Under the pieces are notes generated by a model that was given only the letters and a program-made list of their open reading frames with translations, was not told the origin of the DNA and made no database searches. A program made the position numbers and the translations under genes. A stretch of DNA of 64,000 nt from G963663735 sp963663735 (GTDB lineage Bacteria; Acidobacteriota; UBA6911; RPQK01; JAPXNP01), in NCBI GenBank assembly GCA_963663735.2, contig CAXXHN010000001.1:248001-312000 (forward strand). Direction: 5' to 3'. Each line of letters starts with the position of its first letter. Position 1 is the stretch's first letter. Positions 52,982 through 62,642 of this stretch are shown piece after piece.

Positions 52982-54646
52982 TCAGGAAGATATTCTTTTT
53001 TCAAAAAACGCAAAAACAGCTCCAACTGCCACTACCACCGTTGCGCCAACAATGTTATACCAGAGGAAAGAGATATCGGACAATACGGCAACGGAAGCAA
53101 CTGCTGCCATGCCGAAAATCAAACCAAAAAAAGCACCATTTGCGGTAGCCCATTTAGTCCCGATGGCAAGAATAAAAACCCCGAGGACAGATCCATAAAA
53201 GAATGATCCGAACATATTGACAACCTCAATCAGCGATCCGAGCTGGGCAGCGTAAAAAGCTACAATGCAGGCCAGAATCCCCCAGAAAGCAGTCGCCGCC
53301 CTGGAAACCCGGAGAAAGTGCTTATCACTGGCTTCTTTCCTGAAAAAGCGCCGATAGAAATCCATTACTGAGGCGGTAGCAAGAGAATTAAGCTCTGCTG
53401 CTATGCTCGACATTGCCGCGGCAAAAATTGCTGCTATTAACAGGCCGACTACCCCCATTGGCAGATGCCTTGTCACAAATGCCGGAAAGATGTAGTTAAC
53501 ATCTGTAAAATCCTGATCTCTCTTGACTTCCCTTGCCATATCAAGGGCCCTGCCCCGTATCTCGGCCCTGCTGTCATAACTCTCCAGGTATTGCTCACGC
53601 AGGAGCGGATTTGCGGGATTTGCGGCAAGTGCGGCGGCTTTGTCTGACAAGATTGAGGATGCCACTGCATACTCTTCCTCCAACTCATGGTAAACAGGTC
53701 TCTGGGAAAGATCTCCTTCAGCAACTGGATCGAAAATCAAGGGGGCCTGAAAAAAATGAAAAAACACAAAAACCAGAACCCCGATCAGAAGGATCCCAAA
53801 CTGCAGCGGTATCTTTAAAAAAGCGCTCATCAGGAGTGAAACCCGCCCCTCAGAAACAGATTTAGAAGTCAGAAACCGCTGTACCTGGCTTTGATCACAG
53901 CCGAAATAGGACAGCATCAGGAACAGTCCGCCCAGTAACCCTGACCAGAAGGTATAGGTCTGGTCGAGGTTGAATTCAAAATCCAGCATGTCCAGGTGCC
54001 CGGTAGCTCCGGCGATGCTCATGGCGCCTCCCAGGGATACTTCTTCCGGGAGCCTGCTCAGGATCACCGCCACCACCGAACCCAGCCCGACCAGGATTAT
54101 TACCATCTGCTTGACATCAGTCCAGGTAACGGCCTGAACACCTCCTATCATCGTATAAATAATCGTTGGAAGACCAATAGCCAAAACAGTTATTTCCAGG
54201 TTCCATCCCAGGACGATGGACAGGATAACCGCAGGGGCCGATACGATGACTCCGCACGACAAACCTCTTGAAATCAGAAAACAGAAACTTGTCAGCGCCC
54301 TGGTTCTGGAATCAAATCTTTTCTCCAGATACTCATATGCTGTGAATACTTTAGCCTTGTAAAAAAAAGGAACGACTGTAATGCAAATAATTATCATCGC
54401 GAAGGGAAGGCCAAAGTAAAACTGGATAAAACGCATCCCGTCAACATAAGCCTGTCCTGTCGTCCCCACCAGGGTGATGGCACTCATCTGGGTGGCCATG
54501 ATCGAAAGGCCGACAGCCCACCAGGGGAGGCTTCGATTAGCCAGGAAATATCCCCTGAGCTGCCCGGTAGATTTGGACCTGTATATCCCGTCAATAATCA
54601 CATAGGCAAGGTAGATAACGACTACTGCCCAATCCAGCCACTGCAT
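52982..54646 (-). CDS. Sodium:solute symporter (SSS family)
   Basis: A 554-residue membrane protein with about 13-14 hydrophobic segments. Family markers include YFLANRSLPWWAVGLSIMATQ, GGVQAVTWTDVKQMVI and the FFRKEASDKHFLRVSR loop. It takes up a solute (often a sugar or organic acid) with Na+; the substrate cannot be read. It is preceded by a 42-residue membrane protein 22 nt upstream and is not obviously linked to the selenoprotein 136 nt downstream. Confidence 0.93.
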   Translation of the reverse strand: MQWLDWAVVVIYLAYVIIDGIYRSKSTGQLRGYFLANRSLPWWAVGLSIMATQMSAITLVGTTGQAYVDGMRFIQFYFGLPFAMIIICITVVPFFYKAKVFTAYEYLEKRFDSRTRALTSFCFLISRGLSCGVIVSAPAVILSIVLGWNLEITVLAIGLPTIIYTMIGGVQAVTWTDVKQMVIILVGLGSVVAVILSRLPEEVSLGGAMSIAGATGHLDMLDFEFNLDQTYTFWSGLLGGLFLMLSYFGCDQSQVQRFLTSKSVSEGRVSLLMSAFLKIPLQFGILLIGVLVFVFFHFFQAPLIFDPVAEGDLSQRPVYHELEEEYAVASSILSDKAAALAANPANPLLREQYLESYDSRAEIRGRALDMAREVKRDQDFTDVNYIFPAFVTRHLPMGVVGLLIAAIFAAAMSSIAAELNSLATASVMDFYRRFFRKEASDKHFLRVSRAATAFWGILACIVAFYAAQLGSLIEVVNMFGSFFYGSVLGVFILAIGTKWATANGAFFGLIFGMAAVASVAVLSDISFLWYNIVGATVVVAVGAVFAFFEKRISS

Positions 54647-54668
54647 TTAGTAGTTCCTCGTTAAAATG

Positions 54669-54797
54669 TCAAGAGAAAAGACGGGGAAATAACCACAACA
54701 GAAAAAAAACAACCAGCGTATTGATGGCCACCAGGGCATATATGAACTTCCATTTGCTATCAGGTATGCCTTCGTTTACAACCTTCTTCTTACCCAT
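54669..54797 (-). CDS. 42-residue single-span membrane protein upstream of SSS symporter
   Basis: A short frame MGKKKVVNEGIPDSKWKFIY is followed by a ~20-residue hydrophobic helix (ALVAINTLVVFFLLWLF) and PRLFS. It ends 22 nt before the symporter start, on the same strand, so it is likely co-translated. No protein name is known to me. The positive N-terminus and single helix make it a plausible transporter accessory subunit or leader. It is too short for an ORF caller. Confidence 0.6.
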   Translation of the reverse strand: MGKKKVVNEGIPDSKWKFIYALVAINTLVVFFLLWLFPRLFS

Positions 54798-55075
54798 TGT
54801 CCTTTGATTCTAAACTACGCTCAGTCACTTCACAAGTACGCCTCACCTGTAACATTTTTATCTGTTTCGACTACTGGAGTTATTTCGAAAATGGAGATTG
54901 CCGGATACCAGCATGTAACTGATTTACTACTAATAACATGGAGCTGGCTTCTTCTCCGGATTTCTCATCCCTTGGGTGCTGACCTGTTCACCGACGCTGT
55001 AATCTGTTGGCGGGAAATGCAGGTCGGGCAGTCAAATTGGTGCAATATCCGATTAAAGGCCTTAGAATAGGAGCC

Positions 55076-56383
55076 ATGAACAGACCCTTGGCTTTTCACG
55101 TTATCGCCAAACCTACCGGCCCGATCTGCAATCTAGACTGCAAGTACTGTTTCTACCTGGAAAAGGAGCACCTCTATCCTGACATCAATAAATGGACAAT
55201 GAAGGATGAAGTTCTGGAGTCCTTCATTAAACAGTATATTGAAGCTCAGGACATGCCCATGGTCAGTTTTGCCTGGCAGGGAGGAGAGCCTACTCTGCTG
55301 GGCACAGGATTTTTCAAAAAAGCTGTAAGGCTTCAGAAAAAATATGCGGACGGAAAAAAAATTGAGAACTGCTTCCAGACCAACGGAATCCTGCTGGACG
55401 ACGAATGGGGTGAATTTCTCGCGGAGAATAGTTTTCTGGTAGGCCTTTCCATAGACGGGCCAAGGGAATTTCACGACCGTTTCAGGGTGGATAAAGGTGG
55501 ACAGCCCAGCTTTGACAGGGTAATGAAGGGGCGAGAAGCCCTGGTACGGAATTCTGTTGATTTCAATACCCTGACCTGTGTTCAGAAGCATAATTCAGAA
55601 CATCCTCTGGAAGTTTACAATTTCCTCAGGGAGATCAGCCAGGGATTCATGCAATTCATCCCAATTGTTGAACGGCGGATCAATGATCCGGAGGCGGGGG
55701 AACTGACTCTCATATCTTCTGAACACCAGGAAGAGGCTGCTGTTACAGGATGGTCAACCAGGCCACTCCAGTACGGGAAATTCCTTACGGGCATTTTTGA
55801 CGAATGGGTGCGCCACGATGTTTCAAAGTACTATGTGCAGATTTTCGACACTTCGCTGGAAGCATGGTATCAAGGTTCCTCAAGCCTCTGCGTTTTCCAG
55901 GAAAGATGCGGAATGGCACTTGCAATAGAACACAACGGGGACCTTTATTCATGTGATCATTATGTCTACCCTCAAAACAGGCTGGGCAACATTATGGACT
56001 CCCCTTTGCTCGACCTGGTGACATCAGTCCAGCAGGAATCATTCGGGCAAAGGAAAAAAGATACCCTGCCCCCTCTCTGCCAGAAGTGTCCCGTCTTGTT
56101 CGCCTGTCGCGGGGAATGCCCCAAACATCGTTTCCTTAAGACACCCCATGGCGATCCCGGTCTTAACTATCTTTGCCAGGGATATAAACATTTCTTCAGC
56201 CATATAGATCCCTACATGAGGTTCATGTCCGGCGAATTGAGAGCAGGCAGGGCTCCTGCCAATGTTATGGAATGGACCAGGGAGAAGGATCTCAAGGAGG
56301 CGGGAAAACGCCATACTGGACGGAACGATCCCTGCCCCTGCGGAAGTGGTAAAAAATTCAAAAAATGCTGCGGGTTCAAATGA
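55076..56383 (+). CDS. Anaerobic sulfatase-maturating enzyme (radical SAM/SPASM) with SEC-C tail
   Basis: The radical SAM motif CNLDCKYC starts at Cys18, and MNRPLAFHVIAKPTGP opens the protein as in anSME enzymes, which oxidise a sulfatase Cys (or Ser) to formylglycine without oxygen. A C-terminal SPASM region with paired cysteines (CQKCPVLFACRGECPKHRF) holds the auxiliary clusters. The last 20 residues add a zinc-binding SEC-C motif (GRNDPCPCGSGKKFKKCCG). AGGAG precedes the ATG at 55076. It is far from the Cys-type sulfatase at 28-29.6 kb but is its natural maturase. Confidence 0.92.
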   Translation: MNRPLAFHVIAKPTGPICNLDCKYCFYLEKEHLYPDINKWTMKDEVLESFIKQYIEAQDMPMVSFAWQGGEPTLLGTGFFKKAVRLQKKYADGKKIENCFQTNGILLDDEWGEFLAENSFLVGLSIDGPREFHDRFRVDKGGQPSFDRVMKGREALVRNSVDFNTLTCVQKHNSEHPLEVYNFLREISQGFMQFIPIVERRINDPEAGELTLISSEHQEEAAVTGWSTRPLQYGKFLTGIFDEWVRHDVSKYYVQIFDTSLEAWYQGSSSLCVFQERCGMALAIEHNGDLYSCDHYVYPQNRLGNIMDSPLLDLVTSVQQESFGQRKKDTLPPLCQKCPVLFACRGECPKHRFLKTPHGDPGLNYLCQGYKHFFSHIDPYMRFMSGELRAGRAPANVMEWTREKDLKEAGKRHTGRNDPCPCGSGKKFKKCCGFK

Positions 56384-56413
56384 TCTGTATCAGGAATCCC
56401 TTGTAAGGATCAA

Positions 56414-57199
56414 TCAGGATCGAACAAGCCCTTTCAGGCCAGAGACGGTCCTGGCACTGGCCTCATTTATCATCCCGGCGTCAGTTTTGCAAGTAATGAA
56501 GCTCATCCCTCGGGAGATCCATTTTCCAGCATCTTCAACTGACTGAATATGTATGCCGGAACTCACTCCGTTTCTGTTGCAGGCTCCTATTACCTCCATG
56601 CAGGCTGAGACAACATCAGGATTATTCATTTCTCCCGGGCAACCCAGGCTCTGGGACAGGTCAAACGGTCCAATCATCACAGCTTCAATCCCATCAACCG
56701 AAAGGATAGCATCGGCATTGGAAACGCCGCGGGCAGTTTCAATCTGGACAACAAGCAGGATCTCTCGGTTAGCCCATTCCAGATATTCACCAGCCTTGAT
56801 GCCCGGAAACCTCACGCTTTTTGAAGAACGGCTGGCACCTCTTTCGCCTTGCGGAAAATACCTGGATGATTTTACTATTGTCGCGGCTTCTTCACCTGTT
56901 TCAACGTGCGGCACCACGATCCCGTCCACACCCAGGTCTAGGGTCCGGGCTATGTGGTGATACTCGAGGGATGGTATCCTGACGAGCAAGGTTATTTGTT
57001 CATAGCTGGCCACCAGGGCGAGAGTCTGGATTGTTTCTGAACTGAAAGCATTGTGCTCATTATCCAGAATCAGGTAATCCCATCCTGAAGCGGCCATCAT
57101 TGGCACAATCGATGGAGCACGAAAGGTGGTAATCATTGTTCCGAAAGCTGTTCCGCCTTCTTTTAATACACTCCTGGTATGGTTTATTCCTGGCATCAT
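56414..57199 (-). CDS. HpcH/HpaI-type aldolase
   Basis: A class II pyruvate-dependent aldolase fold, with the metal/pyruvate-binding segments VVQIETARGV and GPFDLSQSLG and the N-terminal LILDNEHNAFS. The 261 residues match the 2-dehydro-3-deoxyglucarate/HpaI aldolase group, which cleaves or forms hydroxy-keto acids with pyruvate. The sugar acid acted on is not determined. It is convergent with the sulfatase-maturase gene with a 30-bp gap and no terminator. Confidence 0.9.
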   Translation of the reverse strand: MMPGINHTRSVLKEGGTAFGTMITTFRAPSIVPMMAASGWDYLILDNEHNAFSSETIQTLALVASYEQITLLVRIPSLEYHHIARTLDLGVDGIVVPHVETGEEAATIVKSSRYFPQGERGASRSSKSVRFPGIKAGEYLEWANREILLVVQIETARGVSNADAILSVDGIEAVMIGPFDLSQSLGCPGEMNNPDVVSACMEVIGACNRNGVSSGIHIQSVEDAGKWISRGMSFITCKTDAGMINEASARTVSGLKGLVRS

Positions 57200-57249
57200 A
57201 ATTTTTCCGATCAGGTAGGATTTTTACAGAATTCCCTATTATCAATTAA

Positions 57250-58203
57250 CTAAGGCCGTTTTGCTATCCTGTCTTTTGGAACACTCAGGTCGTCCGCAAG
57301 CCTGATGACGACCTCGGTTTCGGAAAGCAAGTGGATATCATCACCCCTGGTAATGATAGTACCAACCAATCCCCCGGCGGCTCCGACTACAGCTCCCTTA
57401 CCTGCACCGCTTCCGCCTCCGGTGATTACTCCTATCAATGCACCTATACCGGCCGAGGCCCCAATCCTCCCCACATCACCCCTTACTCCGCTTTCCTGAG
57501 TAATGGTGCCATCTCCCGAACTGACCCTGCTCCCAGTATTCTGAATCAGGCCAACCATCTGGGCATTAAGTGAAAGAGAATAACCTCGGGTTATTTCAAT
57601 CCTGCTGAACTGCAGTTCCATTTCAGCTCGCCCTCTGATTCGACCGGCCCTTTTCAAGCGGGAAATTGTGCCATAAATCCTGGTGCCTTCAGGAATAACG
57701 ATGCCGTCTGACAAGTCAAAATCTTCAGCAAGTTCAGATCTGAAGCCATCTCCCTGGTAATTGAACTCTGTACTCAGCGGATCAAGTATTCTGACTATCA
57801 GCCTGGTTCCCCCCGGAACGATCCAGACCGGGCTGTCGGAAACAGGTTCTTGGGAAGAAAGCGTGTCTACTGATCCGGAAGCCGCGGACTTCCTTATATT
57901 AGGAGAAGGATTATTGTATCCGTTTTCATACCCGTCTTTGAAACCCCGGCGGAAAGCGACATTGTAAACTTCGAGATCATGATTCTTTTCATCATAACCC
58001 TTTTCAGCAAGCAGGAATTCAGGCCATTTTGAGTAGTCATATCCTTCGCCGGCCTGCTTGTCTGACCGACCCGAAATCTCACCTTCCGTGAAACCCTGAT
58101 CGTAGGCAAATCTGTAGGTGTCCTCTGATTCCTGTCCGGTTACCGCCAGGGATGAGAACTCGACAAATATTACCAGCAGGAATAAAACTCTAAGACTTTT
58201 CAT
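57250..58203 (-). CDS. Secreted protein with glycine-rich zipper-like segment
   Basis: A signal peptide (SLRVLFLLVIFVEFSSLAVTG) is followed by a region with GxxxG-like repeats (DQGFTEGEISGRSD, GFKDGYENGY). A beta-rich middle part (WIVPGGTRLIVRILDPLST) resembles conjugal TrbI/VirB10-type periplasmic domains. A Gly-Ala rich stretch near the end (AGIGALIGVITGGGSGAGK) could insert in membrane. I do not recognise the full family. It follows the neighbouring secreted gene by 33 nt. Start chosen at 58203; 58212 and 58227 are possible. Confidence 0.55.
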   Translation of the reverse strand: MKSLRVLFLLVIFVEFSSLAVTGQESEDTYRFAYDQGFTEGEISGRSDKQAGEGYDYSKWPEFLLAEKGYDEKNHDLEVYNVAFRRGFKDGYENGYNNPSPNIRKSAASGSVDTLSSQEPVSDSPVWIVPGGTRLIVRILDPLSTEFNYQGDGFRSELAEDFDLSDGIVIPEGTRIYGTISRLKRAGRIRGRAEMELQFSRIEITRGYSLSLNAQMVGLIQNTGSRVSSGDGTITQESGVRGDVGRIGASAGIGALIGVITGGGSGAGKGAVVGAAGGLVGTIITRGDDIHLLSETEVVIRLADDLSVPKDRIAKRP

Positions 58204-58236
58204 AAGTTCCATAACTCTGCAGTGCAACCTGCAGAC

Positions 58237-58767
58237 CTATTCTTCAGCCGGGTATGCCACCTTGTTTTTAATGTCCGCCCATTTGAACACAAAATTATCC
58301 AGCAAAAGCTGGGGCCCGATTTTCATCAGTCGGCCGGAAGGAGTGGTATATTGAAAAATGTATACCTGATAACTGTTGCGAGCGTATAACCCACCAGTCC
58401 TCTCAAAAGTCACCCGGTTTTCAAAGGTCCCCTGTTCCACTTCATCTTTTGTATAAAATTTAAGCCCGTCGAATGTTCCTTCGGGAGCAAGCCTGATCAC
58501 AGTATTGGTCAGAGGGAAGTATAAATCGTCCCGGTCAGTTTTGAATATCTGTTCAAATGTTAATTGGCACAAGGAAGAAGCTCCTTCAAACTTATCCAGG
58601 CTGTCCATGGTTTTGTCAACCAGTTCCCATTTGATTACCTTGGGTTTCCCCCTGGTTTTCACCTTAACCGGCAACTTAAGTCCATTTTGCAGTGATTCAC
58701 ACTGTGTTGCCAGTAACGGCCCAAAATTCAAACTGACCAGCAAAACCGTCGTTAAAAACCATTTCAT
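58237..58767 (-). CDS. Secreted hypothetical protein
   Basis: A 176-residue protein with a signal peptide (LTTVLLVSLNFGPLLA) and no family I can name. The mature part is mixed beta with an aromatic-rich segment (YARNSYQVYIFQYTTP). It has two cysteines in the mature part besides one near the signal cleavage site. It is upstream of and closely spaced to the glycine-rich secreted protein, so a joint envelope function is likely. Confidence 0.5.
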   Translation of the reverse strand: MKWFLTTVLLVSLNFGPLLATQCESLQNGLKLPVKVKTRGKPKVIKWELVDKTMDSLDKFEGASSLCQLTFEQIFKTDRDDLYFPLTNTVIRLAPEGTFDGLKFYTKDEVEQGTFENRVTFERTGGLYARNSYQVYIFQYTTPSGRLMKIGPQLLLDNFVFKWADIKNKVAYPAEE

Positions 58768-58986
58768 CTGTCACCTCTATTGACCTGATTCTTGTCTAAA
58801 AGGATCATTTTTCTCACCAGTGTTTTAAAAATAACCTCGTTATTAATATATCCGAGCGGACTGAAATTTCGTTGAGCAGGAGCATAATGTCCGCTTCTTG
58901 CCGAGTACTGACCAAACCTTCAGAACCCCTGCTTGAGTATTGCGACCCTGGTTTGTTAAATCCTTGTTTTTAAAAAGTATGCACCC

Positions 58987-60021
58987 CTAACCTGAAGTCA
59001 GTTTGTGCACCAGGTTCACTACTAACTCAACATTGTTGACCGGCGTCTGGGGGAGAAAACCGTGCCCCAGGTTAAAAATGTGCCCACTCCTGGCCCCGGC
59101 TTGCTGCAATACCCCTTCCACTTTTCTCTCCAGTACTTTCTCGGGCGCCATCATGGCAAGTGGATCCAGGTTTCCCTGTATTGCGGAATCAAAGCCGATA
59201 ATTTCCCAGGCCTCGCCCAGTGGAATGCTCCAGTCAACGCTCTGCACAGAGCCCCCAGCCCGCCGCATTTCTCTGAGAAAACCGGAAGTTCCGGTTCCAA
59301 AATGAATCAAGGGAACAGAATAATCAGCAAGGGCTGCAAATATCCGGGAGGTAAAAGGCTGGGCATATTTAACGTAATCATCAGGGGAGAGAGCGCCAAC
59401 CCAGCTGTCAAACAGCTGAACTGCATCTACTCCGGCTCTAATCTGCATTTCCAAATACCTGATGGTGACCCTGGTTAAAATCTCCATCAGCCTTTTCCAG
59501 CTGTCCGGAAAACTGTACATGAAAGATTTTGTTTCCAGGTAGTTGCGGGAATGCCCCCCCTCAATAATATAGCTCGCCAGTGTAAATGGAGCCCCGGCAA
59601 AACCAATTAAAGCCTTGCCGGGATCCAGATCCCGCCTGGTCAGGCTGACAGTATCTGCAACAAAACCCAGTTCCACCTCCGGATCCCCTTCCAGGAGCTG
59701 TTCTGCATCCCGGGGACTCCGGAGCGGACGGTGAATCCTGGGTCCAACTCCTTCGACAAAAGAAAAATCCACACCAATAAGTGGCAGGGGAAGAAGTATG
59801 TCAGCAAATATGATCGCCGCGTCCAGGTCAAACCTTTGAAGAGGCTGCATAGTAACTGCTGCCGCTATTTCTGGATTCATGACCATTTCCAGCATGGAAT
59901 ACTTTTCTCTTAACTTCCGGTATTCAGAGAGATACCGTCCGGCCTGCCGCATGAACCAGATCGGGGTACAGTCTGTCTGCTGCCTTTTGCAGGCTTTAAG
60001 AAATCGGGATTCGTTAACCAT
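58987..60021 (-). CDS. hemE: Uroporphyrinogen decarboxylase
   Basis: Decarboxylates uroporphyrinogen III to coproporphyrinogen III in heme synthesis. The signature IWFMRQAGRYLSEYR is near the N-terminus, and QLFDSWVGALSPDDY and ILPLPLIGVDFSF follow. At 344 residues it is complete. No other heme genes are adjacent, and the flanking genes (secreted proteins, NIPSNAP) are unrelated. Confidence 0.95.
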   Translation of the reverse strand: MVNESRFLKACKRQQTDCTPIWFMRQAGRYLSEYRKLREKYSMLEMVMNPEIAAAVTMQPLQRFDLDAAIIFADILLPLPLIGVDFSFVEGVGPRIHRPLRSPRDAEQLLEGDPEVELGFVADTVSLTRRDLDPGKALIGFAGAPFTLASYIIEGGHSRNYLETKSFMYSFPDSWKRLMEILTRVTIRYLEMQIRAGVDAVQLFDSWVGALSPDDYVKYAQPFTSRIFAALADYSVPLIHFGTGTSGFLREMRRAGGSVQSVDWSIPLGEAWEIIGFDSAIQGNLDPLAMMAPEKVLERKVEGVLQQAGARSGHIFNLGHGFLPQTPVNNVELVVNLVHKLTSG

Positions 60022-60064
60022 ATACCAATCCTAATCCGCTGACAATAACGCTACGACATAAACA

Positions 60065-60103
60065 GTCAGCTGCTGCTTGAACAGACCAGCGACAGCAGCT
60101 GAC
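60065..60103. terminator. 11-bp hairpin between NIPSNAP and hemE
   Basis: GTCAGCTGCTG (60065-60075) pairs exactly with CAGCAGCTGAC (60093-60103), 17-nt loop. It follows the NIPSNAP stop on the minus strand and ends in TGTTTATG, a weak T-tract. Confidence 0.5.
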
Positions 60104-60133
60104 AGAAAATTAATTTTTGGTTCTCAGGATAAA

Positions 60134-60916
60134 TCATATCTGAGAGCAGGAAGCAGGACTCAAAATCAAATCTGTGACCGAACAGACTGTGTCCTTATAA
60201 CGAGGAAGGTTCTTGAGCTTATTCCACCCTTCACTCTCAGTGAATCTTTTCCAGGCGGCATCCCTCTCTGCCATATCCGCAAAAGCAAGCATGTATACAA
60301 GGTTGGGCATTTTTTCGCCTGCCAAGGTTTCTCCAAACATCACAGGATTCATTCCGCTCTCCTTGAACACCTGTATCTCTCCACCCTCATTAAACATCTC
60401 CACTTTGAGAATAGCCTTTTCCCTGCTGTGACTTTCATAGATGCGGATTTCAAAAATCCTGTCCCCTTTGCTTTTCAGGGTTTCCGGCATATTAAGTACG
60501 GGAAGATGGGTAAAAGCATGCATCAGGGATGTTGAATACCTGTAATAGGAAGGATTGGACATTTCAACCTGCAGAAAATCCTTTCCCTTCTCAAGGTATT
60601 CCTGGTCAGCTGCCAGTTTGCCCCAGACTGTAAGAAAGGATTCGATGCTCTTGTGGGGAATCAATATGTAATAATCCAGCCCGTGTGAACCATATTTAGG
60701 TTTGAGTACTCCTACGGGTGAAATCCCCAATCGGTTCAGGGCAGGTATCGCGGCTTCTCCCCAATACTTTTCCAGGGTCCCCTTCTGGGCGTTATTAACA
60801 ACTTCTATCTTGATCAGTTCATAAAAACAGCGCTCGTCTGAATCAGCGGCGCCAGCGGAAACCATCGTGCCGGCTCCTGCAGCAACTGATGCGGCCATAA
60901 ATTTTCTCCTGTCCAT
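60134..60916 (-). CDS. NIPSNAP-family protein with Tat-like signal
   Basis: The N-terminus MDRRKFMAASVAAGAGTMVS is a twin-arginine-type signal (RRKFM). Two ferredoxin-like NIPSNAP domains follow, each with an aromatic-rich start (CFYELIKIEVVNNAQKG and IFEIRIYESHSREKA). NIPSNAP proteins have no settled enzymatic function. The start at 60916 has GGAGGG 4-7 nt upstream; a TTG 12 nt earlier is rejected. Export by TatAC encoded at 32.4-34 kb is plausible. Confidence 0.82.
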   Translation of the reverse strand: MDRRKFMAASVAAGAGTMVSAGAADSDERCFYELIKIEVVNNAQKGTLEKYWGEAAIPALNRLGISPVGVLKPKYGSHGLDYYILIPHKSIESFLTVWGKLAADQEYLEKGKDFLQVEMSNPSYYRYSTSLMHAFTHLPVLNMPETLKSKGDRIFEIRIYESHSREKAILKVEMFNEGGEIQVFKESGMNPVMFGETLAGEKMPNLVYMLAFADMAERDAAWKRFTESEGWNKLKNLPRYKDTVCSVTDLILSPASCSQI

Positions 60917-61529
60917 AATTCCCTCCAAAATTAATATTTATTATTGTCGATGTTGTTGGTCCTGGCAACAGATTCACCCTTCATTCTTTCCAAAAGCAAT
61001 ACCTGGTAAAAATGTGCCGTCTGGATGGCATCCCCTGCTCTCCAGGTCAGGCAGGCTTAACATTATATTACTCCCGGTATTTATGCGTGGAAATTTTCCT
61101 TGAGTGATGATTCCTCCACCATCGTAAAAACTCCTGGATCAATGCAATGACTCAGTATATCCGTCATTCTTTGCCGGAATCCATACTTAAATCGGCAGGT
61201 TCACTAAACGCCTTCATTCCATATCTTATGACTAACATAAGAGAAGTGGCTCATACCGGGGACTTTGTTTCCTTAAAATGCCTCCTGATATCACGAAAGG
61301 CTGCCCCACGATACATTCAGCAAAACACTGGGAACTGTATATACTATAATGACATCTAAAGACTATTAGACAGGCTCCAGATTTCTCAGTTTGATTCGGA
61401 AACATTAATAATGGTTTTTGATCAGACCTGTCCACTTATAAATATGATAAGAAAGAGCTTTTGAATTTTAGAATAAATAAATCAACTAAAGGTAATAACT
61501 GAATCTTCAACTTTGGAAAGGGAAAATTA
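60917..61529. other. 613-bp intergenic region upstream of first TIM-barrel gene
   Basis: Both neighbouring genes point outward, so the promoters of the NIPSNAP gene and the TIM-barrel gene must lie here. I see no convincing reading frame. The right part becomes AT-rich (from about 61390) up to the TIM-barrel start, with a GGAAAGGGA ribosome site about 7 nt before that ATG. Confidence 0.5.
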
Positions 61530-62642
61530 ATGTCTAACACGGATCGAAGAGATTTTATTAAAACCGCGGCTACCGGAATAGCGGTCGCTGGAGCTGTAGT
61601 CGCCACAGCCAATGCCTATGTCGGCCATCCTCTTACCGAAAAAGAAAAACTGGCCCGTATTGCTTCCAACTGCTGGCCGGCACGTAAACTGTTCAAAAAC
61701 AGAAACGGATGGACAGGGAATGCAGCAATCACCAACGATATTGAAGAAATGCGGAAAAAATACGGCACCCTCACCATGCATGATTTCCCACAGTGGACCA
61801 AGGACTCCTATCCAGGTGTTTACCACATGGACCTCTGGTCAGACGTATTCGGAAATCCAGATGACCCCGATCAGTTTGTGGCTACCAAATTTGAGCGTGA
61901 TGGGAAAACTCGTACCTACTACAGGTGGGACCCCTCCAAACCTGCTTCTGTAAAATGGTTGGAAGAATTAGCCAACATCATGGTTAAAACCGGAACAAAA
62001 TGTAACCATATTTCCAACAATGTGCCTCAGTATATCGCTGATCTTGACGAAGAAAAAAGACAGGAAGGCGTCCGGGTGGCAAAACTCTGGATGGATGCCG
62101 GTGCTATCCTCGGAACCAAAACAATGCGGGTTAACACGGGAACCTCCGGCACCAGGATCATGCCTGAAGCAGCACCAGATCCTTCAACCGGCTACCCCCG
62201 TAACGACAAGATTGTTAAATATTTAGATCAGTGCATAAAGTCCATGCGCGAACTGGCTGACTACGGCTCAAAAGTTGGGGTCAAGATTACAATTGAGAAC
62301 CACTGGGGACTCTGTGCCAATCCGATGAATATCAAGATTATCATTGACGAAGTGAACCACCCCTTCTGTGAAGCCACCCCTGACTTCTGCAACTGGGAAA
62401 ATGAGTACCACCTTTTCCATGGCATCGATATTCTGGCTCCCTATACCCATACCCATATCCACGCCAAATATTGGGACCGCTGGGCCACTCCTGAAAAGGA
62501 CTGGAACGATGTCCAGAGAAATGTCAGAATCCTTAACTCTCACGGGTACAAGGGAATTATTTCGATCGAATATGAGCATGGGCCCATGGATGACGTCGCA
62601 GGCTCACATTGGCTCCTCAAAGAAGTTCTTGCTGCCATGTAG
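61530..62642 (+). CDS. Tat-exported sugar phosphate isomerase/epimerase-like TIM-barrel protein (copy 1)
   Basis: The N-terminus MSNTDRRDFIKTAATGIAVA is a twin-arginine signal. The mature part is a xylose-isomerase-like TIM barrel (AP-endonuclease 2 family), with IENHWGLCANP, EYEHGP and HIHAKYWDRW as likely metal-site segments. Such Tat-exported isomerases are common in PVC and Bacteroidota genomes, where substrates are mostly unknown. At 370 residues it is complete. A near-identical paralog starts 393 bp downstream. Confidence 0.88.
   Translation: MSNTDRRDFIKTAATGIAVAGAVVATANAYVGHPLTEKEKLARIASNCWPARKLFKNRNGWTGNAAITNDIEEMRKKYGTLTMHDFPQWTKDSYPGVYHMDLWSDVFGNPDDPDQFVATKFERDGKTRTYYRWDPSKPASVKWLEELANIMVKTGTKCNHISNNVPQYIADLDEEKRQEGVRVAKLWMDAGAILGTKTMRVNTGTSGTRIMPEAAPDPSTGYPRNDKIVKYLDQCIKSMRELADYGSKVGVKITIENHWGLCANPMNIKIIIDEVNHPFCEATPDFCNWENEYHLFHGIDILAPYTHTHIHAKYWDRWATPEKDWNDVQRNVRILNSHGYKGIISIEYEHGPMDDVAGSHWLLKEVLAAM

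Noticed and set aside
54804..55070. 88-residue frame before the sulfatase maturase
   Set aside because: Unusual composition, no ribosome site, no domain; it overlaps the promoter region of the maturase.
61147..61359. 70-residue frame in the spacer before the TIM-barrel gene
   Set aside because: No ribosome site, domain or neighbour support.
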